Below are positions 7,249-14,787 of a DNA stretch of 20,660 nucleotides, piece after piece. Source of the DNA: Nitrosopolaris sp035691865 (GTDB lineage: Archaea > Thermoproteota > Nitrososphaeria > Nitrososphaerales > Nitrososphaeraceae); contig DASSIM010000141.1 of NCBI GenBank assembly GCA_035691865.1, positions 1-20,660 on the forward strand, read 5' to 3'. Position numbers and translations under genes: made by a program. The first letter of the stretch is position 1; the number at the start of each line of letters is the position of its first letter. The notes under the pieces were generated by a model that saw nothing but the letters and a program-made list of their open reading frames with translations, searched no databases and was not told the origin of the DNA.

Positions 7249-7503
7249 CTAGCGCACAGATACGTTCGACGCATTGAAGGCTTCGTTCATTGTTAGGTAC
7301 TCTTCTATTTTCATTTTGACATCATCAGGCTCGGTGTCATCCATGCCTGCGAAGCCAGCCTTGAATGCAATCTTGTTCCCGGAAACATTTATGTCTGCAA
7401 TTTCCATGTCTGCGTAGACATTAGCAAGTTCGTTTACCCATTCTTCAGCCTCTTGTTTATCGACGCCGGAGGTATCTATGTTTACGTTTAGCATCTTGGT
7501 CAT
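7249..7503 (-). CDS. small acidic protein of unknown function, 84 aa
   Basis: Starts at ATG 7503 with Shine-Dalgarno AGGTGAT a few bases upstream and a clean TATA at 7534-7545, and ends at a pyrimidine-rich terminator, so expression is well supported. The chain begins MLNVNIDTSGVDKQEAEEWV after a few residues and alternates beta-like (MEIADINVSG, KIAFKAGF) and helical segments, suggesting a small alpha/beta fold. It is strongly acidic (for example DDTEPDD). No cysteine, signal peptide or membrane segment. I do not recognise the family. Confidence 0.75.
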   Translation of the reverse strand: MTKMLNVNIDTSGVDKQEAEEWVNELANVYADMEIADINVSGNKIAFKAGFAGMDDTEPDDVKMKIEEYLTMNEAFNASNVSVR

Positions 7504-7533
7504 ACAAAATCACCTAAAGCAGCATTATTGTAG

Positions 7534-7545
7534 AGATTTATAAAG
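7534..7545 (-). promoter_or_regulatory. TATA box of the small acidic protein gene
   Basis: CTTTATAAATC on the minus strand is a near-consensus box A about 35 bases before the ATG, leaving room for a short leader carrying the Shine-Dalgarno AGGTGAT. Confidence 0.6.
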
Positions 7546-7658
7546 TTGACGTACGACGTGGGAAAGACTTTTCGGATGAATTTAAACCATCTTATGCAAA
7601 CGTTAAGAAAAGAACTATGGATTCACTCTTATCCAGAATGACTCGTTTATTATAGGCT

Positions 7659-7826
7659 CTAAACACTTTTTTCGCCGAATCCCCAATATTGAATCAGATC
7701 CTTTTCAAACTTTGTCAATTGTTGCTCGCTCAATGGGTCACCGCAATTCTTGTGGGTCGAGATAACTCGCATTCCGGCCAATTTAAACTCAACTTCGTAA
7801 AAGTGAACTTTTGGGCAGGTACACAT
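7659..7826 (-). CDS. short cysteine-containing protein, 55 aa
   Basis: ATG at 7826 opens a 55-codon frame beginning MCTCPKVHFYEVEFKLAGMR, then THKNCGDPLSEQQLTKFEKD, and ending YWGFGEKSV. It has a CxC pair at residues 2 and 4 and a third Cys near 28, a beta-like N-terminal half and a helical C-terminal half, all typical of a real small protein. A TATA-like CTATAATTAT at 7851-7860 lies 30 bases before the ATG, as for a leaderless archaeal message. A longer frame on the same strand (7730-7936) has less protein-like composition. No family recognised; metal or redox binding through the Cys residues is a guess. Confidence 0.55.
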   Translation of the reverse strand: MCTCPKVHFYEVEFKLAGMRVISTHKNCGDPLSEQQLTKFEKDLIQYWGFGEKSV

Positions 7827-7850
7827 TGATTTAAACTGATAACGTTGAGC

Positions 7851-7860
7851 CTATAATTAT
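7851..7860 (-). promoter_or_regulatory. TATA box of the 55-aa gene
   Basis: The minus-strand ATAATTATAG element is centred 30 bases upstream of ATG 7826. Confidence 0.4.
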
Positions 7861-7936
7861 TTGTATATCCAAGTCCAATCATGCCCCATAAATGGTTGTG
7901 ATGGTTCCCTGTTTTTAGCGCAAACACATATATCAA

Positions 7937-7946
7937 CTATATTATT
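7937..7946 (+). promoter_or_regulatory. TATA box of the secreted-protein gene
   Basis: CTATATTATT is centred about 25 bases before ATG 7965, predicting a leaderless transcript. Confidence 0.5.
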
Positions 7947-7964
7947 CTAATATTGCGATAGACA

Positions 7965-9053
7965 ATGATGAAGAGTACTACAAGTACTGTTTCCAAATCG
8001 ATATTGTTGTCGTTGATACTGATATCAGCTGTTCTAACAGGCAGTGCTTTGAATTACATAGGATTCATCCAGAATGCACACGCTGCCAACAACTATTACA
8101 TAGGGAACGGTGTCCAACCAGATACATATTATACCTATAAAATCCAGGACCATGACACTGCACAGGGTCAGCCTTTCCTAATGACAATTTATTTTAAGCA
8201 GTTCAATAGTACTGCCAAGTACTGGATTGCTCCTACAACCGTCGTATACCAAGGCAAGGTATACAACGGCACTCTGCATCTGAGCGACCTAGATCTCACT
8301 CCTTTAGGATCTTCAAAAGTTCCACCGGATATGAGAGATTTTGTTTCCGGCTACAAGAACAGTTTGGGATGGCTAGCAGCTTTTGTTCCCAAACCAGGAC
8401 TATCATTGTCGGCCCCCTACTGGGGAAAGATTGCAGCAATCGGAGGATCACCCATTGCGCCAGGCGGCACTGCAAAGGTTACAGTTCCTGCGGGGACATA
8501 TGACACCACTGTAGTCACTTGGCATTACGGCATAGATAATAATATTTATGTTAATCCCGATATGCCATATCCAGTCAAGGCCCAAACCTATGCTGCCACT
8601 ACAGGCGGAACTCCTCCTACCCAGTATGCATTTGAACTCCAAGCGACAGGCCATGGTCAGCCTCCTATTATCAAAAGCCAGAGTCTAGTGCCCACGCCTC
8701 CGATCACCATTCAAACGGCCCGCGGAACATATTTCATTGAGATAGTTGCATGGCAACCTACAACGATAACTGCTGGAAAACCCACGCAATTCGGCATATT
8801 ATTCAAAAATAGCCAACAAAGTCCAGAAAGCGATGTCACCTACAGCATAAAAGCTACCCAAGGTAATGCAACAGTTGCAGATTTGCATGACCAACATGCG
8901 GCTGATGGAACCGGCATACAAACAATTACGTTCCCGAAACCAGGACCTATTAGCATGGTCATATCGGTGGATGGTGTTGGGGGTGTTCCAAGTGGAGAAT
9001 TTGTGGAAAGCTCCACTTTCAACTTGGTGGCTGCGCCAGCATCAGGGAAATAA
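7965..9053 (+). CDS. secreted protein with Sec signal peptide, function unknown
   Basis: 362 residues. Residues 1-40 form a signal peptide: basic start, hydrophobic core SILLSLILISAVLTGSAL, and an AHA-A cleavage site after about residue 40, so the mature protein is exported. The mature part is rich in Tyr, Thr, Pro and Gly and beta-strand-like, with sequons NST, NGT and NAT that could be N-glycosylated. From about residue 255 a segment beginning TARGTYFIEIVAWQPTTI and running to SSTFNLV looks like an Ig-like beta domain, with a DVTYSIKATQGN core. The end, AAPASGK, is not a membrane anchor, so it may be released or bound to the S-layer. Such exported beta-rich proteins are frequent in Thaumarchaeota; substrate or role is not visible. 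Starts at the first of two adjacent ATGs. Confidence 0.8.
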   Translation: MMKSTTSTVSKSILLSLILISAVLTGSALNYIGFIQNAHAANNYYIGNGVQPDTYYTYKIQDHDTAQGQPFLMTIYFKQFNSTAKYWIAPTTVVYQGKVYNGTLHLSDLDLTPLGSSKVPPDMRDFVSGYKNSLGWLAAFVPKPGLSLSAPYWGKIAAIGGSPIAPGGTAKVTVPAGTYDTTVVTWHYGIDNNIYVNPDMPYPVKAQTYAATTGGTPPTQYAFELQATGHGQPPIIKSQSLVPTPPITIQTARGTYFIEIVAWQPTTITAGKPTQFGILFKNSQQSPESDVTYSIKATQGNATVADLHDQHAADGTGIQTITFPKPGPISMVISVDGVGGVPSGEFVESSTFNLVAAPASGK

Positions 9054-9124
9054 AGTTGCCTCAGCATAAGTTCTCTATGGCTTTTGGTATCCTTTCATTT
9101 TGTCACCAAATGCGATAGTACGAC

Positions 9125-9132
9125 TTTTTTTT
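9125..9132 (+). terminator. oligo-T terminator after the secreted-protein gene
   Basis: A run of eight T about 70 bases after the stop at 9053; a second T8 run follows at about 9248-9255. Both fit archaeal T-tract termination. Confidence 0.4.
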
Positions 9133-9322
9133 GCAGATGGTCGCTCAGTGTTGTCTGAGAAAAATGGATCAATTTGCGAGGCAATCGCTTTAATAAAATC
9201 TCCGGATTGTTAAGCCGCAAACCGCCCGTTTCAACAAGACACTTTCATTTTTTTTATCTAGAAATAAATCTCCCGTAACGATATTCTTCAGAATAATTGT
9301 GCCCATTTATCGAGGACTAATG

Positions 9323-9814
9323 CTAAGGAGGGATCCCGCCGATGTTATAGCCAAACACATTTTGCATCAACCAGTCTACGTAGTTTTTCACGTTCTGATC
9401 TACTTTGCACCATAAATGAATCGAGCCTGGGAGGAGCTCAATCCTACCATTTTCTTTGACTATTCGTAACCCTTCTTTTCCTTCATACATATAGGCATCT
9501 AGAACTTGTATATTGTTCCCCAAGGATTCAATTGTTTTTCGTTTTATAGCCTCCTTGGGGACAGCAAATTTTCTGCGAAATTTATCTGTGACGACACTAA
9601 TATTTTCGGTTCCGTATGAATCGATATCCTTGATTTTGTTCGGATCTGGAAAATGCAACTGGAGTACTAGTTGATGGCGGGAGCCGGTGAATGAAGCGAG
9701 TTCAGTTATTTTCTTGAACAATAAGTTGGGATTCCTCGAGATTGCGTAAAGCACATCCCTATTGTAATTAATATTTGACTTTAGTTCATCAATCAATTCT
9801 GTAAACGTTGTCAT
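9323..9814 (-). CDS. uncharacterised protein, 163 aa
   Basis: ATG start. Helical N-terminus (TFTELIDELKSNINYNRDVL), then a central alpha/beta part with the beta-like LVLQLHFPDPN and a KFRRKFAVPKEAIKRK basic helix, and a C-terminus with GSIHLWCKVDQNVKNYVDWL. No signal peptide or membrane segment; one Cys. I do not recognise the family. Divergent from the gene at 9899, with only 84 bases between and a TATA-like element (9847-9854) readable on both strands, so the two may be co-regulated. Confidence 0.7.
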   Translation of the reverse strand: MTTFTELIDELKSNINYNRDVLYAISRNPNLLFKKITELASFTGSRHQLVLQLHFPDPNKIKDIDSYGTENISVVTDKFRRKFAVPKEAIKRKTIESLGNNIQVLDAYMYEGKEGLRIVKENGRIELLPGSIHLWCKVDQNVKNYVDWLMQNVFGYNIGGIPP

Positions 9815-9846
9815 GAGGTCGGAAACGTGAAACCTGGACTATGCAT

Positions 9847-9854
9847 GTATATGA
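9847..9854. promoter_or_regulatory. shared TATA-like element of a divergent gene pair
   Basis: GTATATGA reads as TCATATAC on the other strand and is about 36 bases from the minus-strand ATG (9814) and about 48 from the plus-strand ATG (9899). It is the only clear AT element in the 84-base gap. Confidence 0.35.
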
Positions 9855-9898
9855 ACGTACGTAGAGGCATCACAAGATTCCAATGAGCTTTTCGCTCG

Positions 9899-10558
9899 AT
9901 GCATTTTTTAGATCTAGTGCATACCTACAATTGTGTTATGTTTACACCTGACTCCGGGTCTGAACGTGCAAGCAGCGTTGAAGACTATCAAAACACTTGC
10001 TCTGAATTTATTGAAGAGATAAGTATTGATTACAAAGATTGGGTTGATAGATATCAGCTAAGCGAGAAAGAAACAAAATCGAGAAAAGAGACCATCGATT
10101 TTATCGTCCGAACTACTAATGAATGGATTTTCAGATATTCTGATAGCATCAAGAAGGTTGATATCGTTATGAATGATGGCATTAACAAAATGGCAGAAAA
10201 TACTGCAGGATATCCGTTTAACTTCCACGTCAGTGTGAATGCCATGCGACGCTACACGATGCATTCGTTAGGACAAGTCAAGCTGAACGTAAAGGCGACA
10301 CCGAGAGAGGCCAGGCTAGCCAGAATTGTGAATTACTCTACAGATCAGCTGCTCCAAATTAGCTCAAGCTCTCCAGTCAACTTTAATTACAGCAGCGAAA
10401 GCTTGAAAGCAGTAGATATTTTAGATGACTATTTTGTAATAGACGCTAGCAGATGCCAACGACTAGATGTTATTTCGGTGGTAGTAATAGTAGAAGAAAT
10501 TGATCAAGATTTTGCAAGTGAAAGACGAGGATATTCGACTCTTATATTGTTGACATAG
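9899..10558 (+). CDS. uncharacterised protein, 219 aa
   Basis: The first ATG gives 219 residues; an ATG at 9938 (MFTPDSGSER) would give 206. The N-terminal half is helical and charged (SEFIEEISIDYKDWVDRYQL, then KETKSRKETIDFI); the C-terminal half mixes short strands, including a hydrophobic VISVVVIVEEID segment near the end. No cysteine motif, signal peptide or membrane helix beyond that segment. Not recognised. Codon use and composition resemble its neighbours. Divergently paired with the 163-residue gene. Confidence 0.65.
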   Translation: MHFLDLVHTYNCVMFTPDSGSERASSVEDYQNTCSEFIEEISIDYKDWVDRYQLSEKETKSRKETIDFIVRTTNEWIFRYSDSIKKVDIVMNDGINKMAENTAGYPFNFHVSVNAMRRYTMHSLGQVKLNVKATPREARLARIVNYSTDQLLQISSSSPVNFNYSSESLKAVDILDDYFVIDASRCQRLDVISVVVIVEEIDQDFASERRGYSTLILLT

Positions 10559-10716
10559 TACAGAATGTAGATATAAGTCCATTAACTACTCTGATCATAT
10601 TAGAAAAATAAGAACGTTGATCTTCCTAAATGTTATTTTGTTCATTCAAATGGTATATAATCCTAATAGAAAATGAAGGTCAATTGTCAGGCGGATGTTG
10701 AACTGAGAATAAAATC

Positions 10717-10742
10717 ATTATATATATAATATGCATAATTTA
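10717..10742 (+). promoter_or_regulatory. AT-rich promoter of tRNA-Gly
   Basis: An alternating TA stretch followed by ATAATTTA lies 20-45 bases before the tRNA 5' end at 10761; the proximal part is at standard box A distance. Confidence 0.45.
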
Positions 10743-10760
10743 TCTAACTTCTATAACCTT

Positions 10761-10835
10761 GCGACGGTCGTCCAGTTTGGTCTAGGACATCAGATTGCCA
10801 ATCTGGTAACCCGGGTTCAAATCCCGGCTGTCGCA
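10761..10835 (+). tRNA. tRNA-Gly (GCC)
   Basis: Cloverleaf: acceptor GCGACGG pairs with CTGTCGC (one G-U), A discriminator at 10835; D arm GTCCAGTTTGGTCTAGGAC; anticodon stem TCAGA/TCTGG around loop TTGCCAA, anticodon GCC; T arm CCGGG-TTCAAAT-CCCGG. No intron, no encoded CCA. It reads GGC and GGU codons. Confidence 0.95.
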
Positions 10836-11248
10836 TCCTCCGTCTTTTGGCAGACATCGAGTACATTCATAGCAGCAAGTCCTTTCCGATGACTGTAGGA
10901 GCAACATAATGATTTTTAAATTCTCAACTGTGTAGTTATTGGTGTAACTCGTGCCGGACTCGAACCCTGTTGCGGCCATATTCTCCAGAATAGTTTGAAG
11001 AAGATAGCCAAGTCCTTGTAATTATTGTCGCAGGAGGATTATTTGGCTTCTAGGCCAGGTTTGGCTTTCTTATAATGGCCTCATCAACTTAACATTCAAG
11101 GTTAAAGTCATTACCAAGTCAGAATGGACGTGCGTTGCAGACGCGTCATCAACCAAGAGGTTGCACAGGTTACACGAACTTCCACTTTGGAGACCCGATC
11201 TTAATCCCTGTCAGGGTCTTTTCACTTGATTTACAATTCCCTTTTGAA
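10836..11248. other. intergenic stretch with a tRNA T-arm-like relic
   Basis: About 410 bases without a convincing gene. The minus strand around 10951-10990 contains CAACAGGGTTCGAGTCCGGC, resembling a T arm (GGTTCGAGTCC) without complete stem pairing, next to a TATTCT-CC-AGAATA palindrome at about 10979-10992. Near 11191-11222 an AGACCC...GGGTCT inverted repeat enclosing CCCTGTCAGGG lies just downstream of the TFB stop and may fold in its 3' UTR. Confidence 0.35.
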
Positions 11249-12148
11249 CTAATTCACGTCTATTTTGTTTTTAAGATCCCTAAACCTGTTTCTAATAGTG
11301 ACCTCCGTTACACCAGCCGCGTTTGCGATATCCATCTGCGTTATAGGTTCTCCAGAATTCTTAGAAGACATGTAGAGTACTGTCCCGGCTAGGCCCATTG
11401 GATCTTTGCCTGCTGATATCCCCCTTTTTGTAACGCTTGTCATGATATCCATTGCCTGACGCCTTGTCTTCTCGCTTAACTTAGTTTTGTTTGCGACCTT
11501 GGCGATACACTTCATCGGATCAACAACTGGAACCCTCATATCGAGTTCCAAGATTAGCAAACGGAACGTTCGAGCGAGTTCTTTTCGACGGAGGTTAGTG
11601 AGTGACGCAATGTCATTAAGCGTTCTCGCAATTCCCATTTCGCGGCAGGCTATACAAATCGACGCAGACAGCACAGAATTAATGGTTCTACCTCGTACAA
11701 GTCCCCTTTCCTGTGCTTTTCTGTAGATATAAGCAGTCTTCTCGATTACGGGCTCAGATATGCCTAGTTTATCTTTCACTCGTTCCAATATACTGAATGC
11801 TTGTCTTAGGTTCCTATCGGAAGAGCTATAGGTTTGAATACGAAGATCCCATGTTCTTAGCCTTTCCATCGTAGATTTCACGGACGCATCCAAACTGCGG
11901 CCGCTAGCATCTCTATTCGTCTTACCAATTATAGTAGCTAAGCCCATATCATGACGTGATAGGGATGTGGGCATCCCAGTTCGGCTCTTGTCCTTGCCCT
12001 CACCCACAAGCCGCCATTCAGGACCACTCTCCACAATGTTCTCGAGTAGTACTGTGCCGCAGTAACTACATATGAGTTCGCCAGAGTCCGGGTCTGTCAC
12101 GGTCTCATTATTCTTATTACATCCTGAACAGACGATTGAAGTTTGCAT
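11249..12148 (-). CDS. tfb: transcription initiation factor B (TFB, TFIIB homologue)
   Basis: Recruits RNA polymerase to the TBP-TATA complex. The 299-residue protein has every expected part: a zinc ribbon with Cys7, Cys10, Cys27 and Cys30; a B-reader-like segment after GPEWRLVGEG; a first cyclin repeat from about residue 105 (FSILERVKDKLGI through RGRTINSVLSASICIACRE); and a second from about 200 ending in the recognition helix-turn-helix ITQMDIANAAGVTEVTIRNR that reads the BRE element. Length is normal. It starts at ATG 12148 with a clear TATA at 12182-12193 and a short leader. Thaumarchaea usually carry several tfb paralogues, so this may be one of a set with its own promoter preference. 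Confidence 0.95.
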   Translation of the reverse strand: MQTSIVCSGCNKNNETVTDPDSGELICSYCGTVLLENIVESGPEWRLVGEGKDKSRTGMPTSLSRHDMGLATIIGKTNRDASGRSLDASVKSTMERLRTWDLRIQTYSSSDRNLRQAFSILERVKDKLGISEPVIEKTAYIYRKAQERGLVRGRTINSVLSASICIACREMGIARTLNDIASLTNLRRKELARTFRLLILELDMRVPVVDPMKCIAKVANKTKLSEKTRRQAMDIMTSVTKRGISAGKDPMGLAGTVLYMSSKNSGEPITQMDIANAAGVTEVTIRNRFRDLKNKIDVN

Positions 12149-12181
12149 ACCTTGAAGAAGTACATATCATGAGGTAATTCA

Positions 12182-12193
12182 ATTATATAAATA
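12182..12193 (-). promoter_or_regulatory. TATA box of tfb
   Basis: The minus-strand ATTTATATAATT is a strong box A centred about 39 bases before ATG 12148, giving a leader of roughly 10-15 bases. Confidence 0.55.
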
Positions 12194-12274
12194 CTTTAAG
12201 CAATAGTGTAAGATTTTTTGATTTTTGTCTCTTCATAACATGGATATATTCATGCTCAAAATTGATATCGGGCA

Positions 12275-12288
12275 TCAAAAAAAGGAAG
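12275..12288 (-). terminator. oligo-T terminator of the phasin-like gene
   Basis: The minus strand reads CCTTCCTTTTTTTGATG just after the stop at 12297; the seven-T run fits archaeal intrinsic termination. Confidence 0.45.
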
Positions 12289-12296
12289 GTTCGAAA

Positions 12297-12812
12297 TCAG
12301 TGTCTGAAGAGCTGTTGCTGTTGTGAAGCAACAAAGGAGTTCCAGGCTTTCGCAGCATTTGTATTAAACTCAGTTACAGCATCGATCGTTCGATTATAGA
12401 TTTTCAGGTTCTCCCTTGTTGCATCCAATGCGTTAATGGTTAATTGATTGTTAATTCCCACGGCTCTTATTGTGTTGTTGGTGATTTCATTTGACTGCTT
12501 TGAGAATTGCTCTACGAAAGGTGTTGTGGATGGCGCGCTGCTCCAAGTGCTAGTGCTGTTATCGGTCAGGTGTTTTTGGGCAGAAAATGCCGTGTGGATG
12601 GTGTTCTTGATCGCTTGAATATAATCGAGTTGAAGATTTGATATCGACTGGGAGTACTGTGGTTGGACTTTTGCAACCTCATCTACTATTTTAATAATAT
12701 TTTCTCTAATATTGTCGTAGAAGTCGCGTGTTTCTCTAGACCTTGCTGCGTTGCTATCGTCTCTGGCTCGGTCAGCAACTTTGAACGTATCATCTTTTGA
12801 TTTGTCTACCAT
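12297..12812 (-). CDS. helical phasin-like protein, 171 aa
   Basis: An almost entirely helical soluble protein, rich in Asn, Gln, Ser, Thr and Ala, without cysteine, signal peptide or membrane segment. A charged head (DKSKDDTFKVADRARDD) precedes a long helix, a Ser/Thr/Pro linker (STWSSAPSTTPF, about residues 88-99), and a second helix ending EFNTNAAKAWNSFVASQQQQ. That layout, especially the amphipathic tail with A-A-K-x-W, resembles phasins, which coat polyhydroxyalkanoate granules. This is a likeness of composition and layout, not a firm family match; a generic coiled-coil or cytoskeleton-like protein is the alternative. A TATA at 12843-12852 and a T7 terminator make it a single-gene transcript. 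Confidence 0.75.
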   Translation of the reverse strand: MVDKSKDDTFKVADRARDDSNAARSRETRDFYDNIRENIIKIVDEVAKVQPQYSQSISNLQLDYIQAIKNTIHTAFSAQKHLTDNSTSTWSSAPSTTPFVEQFSKQSNEITNNTIRAVGINNQLTINALDATRENLKIYNRTIDAVTEFNTNAAKAWNSFVASQQQQLFRH

Positions 12813-12842
12813 TTTTTGTCAAAGTACAGCGGTATCCCCAGC

Positions 12843-12852
12843 CATATATATG
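12843..12852 (-). promoter_or_regulatory. TATA box of the phasin-like gene
   Basis: CATATATATG lies about 35 bases before ATG 12812, leaving a leader of about 10 bases. Confidence 0.5.
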
Positions 12853-12913
12853 TTGGTAATAATCGGTAATAAATACCTTATAGATCCGTAAACCTACCTA
12901 GTTTGAATGGTGT

Positions 12914-14785
12914 CTAACCGTACCTGAATTCAATCCCCTTCTCACCTTTTGGATGCCTCCAGTCAGTTTCTTTGGCGCAGCTACCGCATTCGATACATCC
13001 CTCATGCTGGAGCATCACTTCGTCTTGTTCTAAGCTATAGCACTTTGTGGGGCAAAGCACCACCATCTTTCTCATAAATTCGCTTTTCGAGTCCGAAATC
13101 CTGATGTGAGAAAGAGTATCATCATTGAACCTTAATTTTGCAATACGTTCGGCAAGGGTAGGGATTGTGCATTTATAGGTCGAAGCCACATAAATCCCTA
13201 ATTTCTCAGCGAGCTCTATAGGCACTTGCACGTAAGTCTCTCTGGTTTCAACAATTGGTAAAAGACGGTCATAACCAAGTATATTTGCGAAGCCGACAGC
13301 AAGACCGCGCAACATGCCACTTGACATTAATTTGAAAATCACGCCATATCTAGCTTTTACGATATCCATCGGTACGGCCTTAGCCGCGTCCAAAAAGATT
13401 TTCAAATAATCTTTATCGATCTCCTTCATATCGCGTGTATACGGACTGTCCTCGACTGACTTGGCATAAAATTCACCCATGTATCCTTCTGTGAAATTGT
13501 TTCTATCTATTGATCGTGAGATACTGTTTGCCGCTCTTACTGCATCGTCGATTCCAACATTAAGCCCTTCTATCTTAGGACCGACAAAAATGCCGCGACC
13601 GGCAGCATCTCCCACAAAAAGAATATTCTTTCGATATGGTTTTTTCATTCTACATCGCTTTCCGTCAGGAACGAGCTTTGCACTATATTCTAATTCCACA
13701 TAATCATTGACGAATTTTGTTTTGTACCGACCGACTAATTCGTTACGAATACCGTCGAGCCGGGCTTTGATCTCCTCCTCGGATTTGTATCTACCGTTTT
13801 CGATGAGTCTCCTCCTTCCTGATTGAGAGTGATATTGGTCACGTAGATCGCCCCAATTCTTTAGAAGTTTACTTACAGCAAAACGAGCTCTTAATTGTTC
13901 CTGAGTGGCAAGACTCTTGTCTATATCCTCCTTAATCGCGACTTCGTCTTTGATAAATTCGCCAATAAATGGATTTTTCAATAATCGATCTACTAGAACA
14001 TTGGGCTCGACAGGATTTTCCATTAGTGAGTCGTAGTGATAAACAGCTCCCAAGGAGAGTGTGTCACGGTTTGTATACAAAAATCCGCCGCCAATATGAC
14101 CAAGCGTAACATCCCCGGCAAAAAGATGAGCAGCGCCTTCATTAGGCTTTATATTGAACCTTTCCTGAAGGATTTCTTCTGGTAGCTTTACCACGACCTT
14201 GACTCCCTGATACAGATCCTCGGGTGTAAATTTGGATCTTGCACCGGATAGTTCAGCAAGCTCCGAATTAACTCCATCTGCAGCAATTATTGCTTTTACT
14301 TCGAACGGCTCAAGTTCATCAGTTTCAACTATAGTCTTATCGCCGCCCCACCTCACCCCGCGAACATGCACACCGCTTACGATGCCACCGCCTTGTCGTT
14401 CGGCATTTTCTCCTGCTTGCCTTGCAAGCCAGTCAAGTAATTTGGCCAGTAAGACAGAGTACGCGAAGTTTGACTGATATTCGTGTGCCGGCGTGAGATC
14501 GATAGAGAAAACCTTGTCCTTCGAAGTAGCGTGAAGAATGTATTTTGTAATGAGCCTTTCAACCGGGGCTTGCGTCACAAATTCTTGTCCGAATATATCT
14601 TCCACATTATACACTCTGCCATTTTTGGGGGTCTTTGAATAGAGGATTCCTCCAGATACATTTTTCGATCCCAGGTTTTTGCCAGCCTCAATCAAAATTG
14701 CCTGCTTGCCTAGATTTGACAACTGTTGTAATGCAGTCAAGCCGGCTGTACCACCTCCTACTATGGCAACGTCGAAATGTTCCAA
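12914..14785 (-). CDS. fixCX: FixC-FixX fusion: ETF:quinone oxidoreductase-like flavoprotein with 4Fe-4S domain
   Basis: Takes electrons from the EtfAB flavoprotein and passes them to quinone (or, in bifurcating Fix systems, works with ferredoxin). From the TTG start: FAD-binding VAIVGGGTAGL at residues 6-16 (G-x-G-x2-G), GSKNVSGG near 38-45, IAADGVNSELAE, and the second FAD motif LFVGDAAGRG near 390. Residues about 577-623 form a FixX-type ferredoxin domain with Cys578, 597, 600 and 603 (CP...GCIECGSC), an extra Cys582, and the usual WRHPKGEKGIEFRYG end. A charged insertion of about 65 residues lies near 298-365. The 623-residue length fits FixC plus FixX plus this insert. The TTG follows the etfA stop by two bases; upstream frame is the etfA overlap. 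Last gene of the etfB-etfA-fixCX operon. Confidence 0.9.
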   Translation of the reverse strand: MEHFDVAIVGGGTAGLTALQQLSNLGKQAILIEAGKNLGSKNVSGGILYSKTPKNGRVYNVEDIFGQEFVTQAPVERLITKYILHATSKDKVFSIDLTPAHEYQSNFAYSVLLAKLLDWLARQAGENAERQGGGIVSGVHVRGVRWGGDKTIVETDELEPFEVKAIIAADGVNSELAELSGARSKFTPEDLYQGVKVVVKLPEEILQERFNIKPNEGAAHLFAGDVTLGHIGGGFLYTNRDTLSLGAVYHYDSLMENPVEPNVLVDRLLKNPFIGEFIKDEVAIKEDIDKSLATQEQLRARFAVSKLLKNWGDLRDQYHSQSGRRRLIENGRYKSEEEIKARLDGIRNELVGRYKTKFVNDYVELEYSAKLVPDGKRCRMKKPYRKNILFVGDAAGRGIFVGPKIEGLNVGIDDAVRAANSISRSIDRNNFTEGYMGEFYAKSVEDSPYTRDMKEIDKDYLKIFLDAAKAVPMDIVKARYGVIFKLMSSGMLRGLAVGFANILGYDRLLPIVETRETYVQVPIELAEKLGIYVASTYKCTIPTLAERIAKLRFNDDTLSHIRISDSKSEFMRKMVVLCPTKCYSLEQDEVMLQHEGCIECGSCAKETDWRHPKGEKGIEFRYG

Positions 14786-14787
14786 TT

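Noticed and set aside
7199..7253. 17-codon plus-strand frame MKKRKEEEEKRLYIHPL
   Set aside because: Its purine run is better explained as the pyrimidine-rich terminator of the minus-strand gene.
7730..7936. 68-codon minus-strand frame
   Set aside because: The overlapping 55-codon frame has better composition and a TATA at leaderless distance; this one has neither.
10782..10979. 65-codon minus-strand frame
   Set aside because: It is antisense to part of tRNA-Gly and reads through the T-arm relic; DSRDLNPGYQ is the typical false translation of a tRNA.
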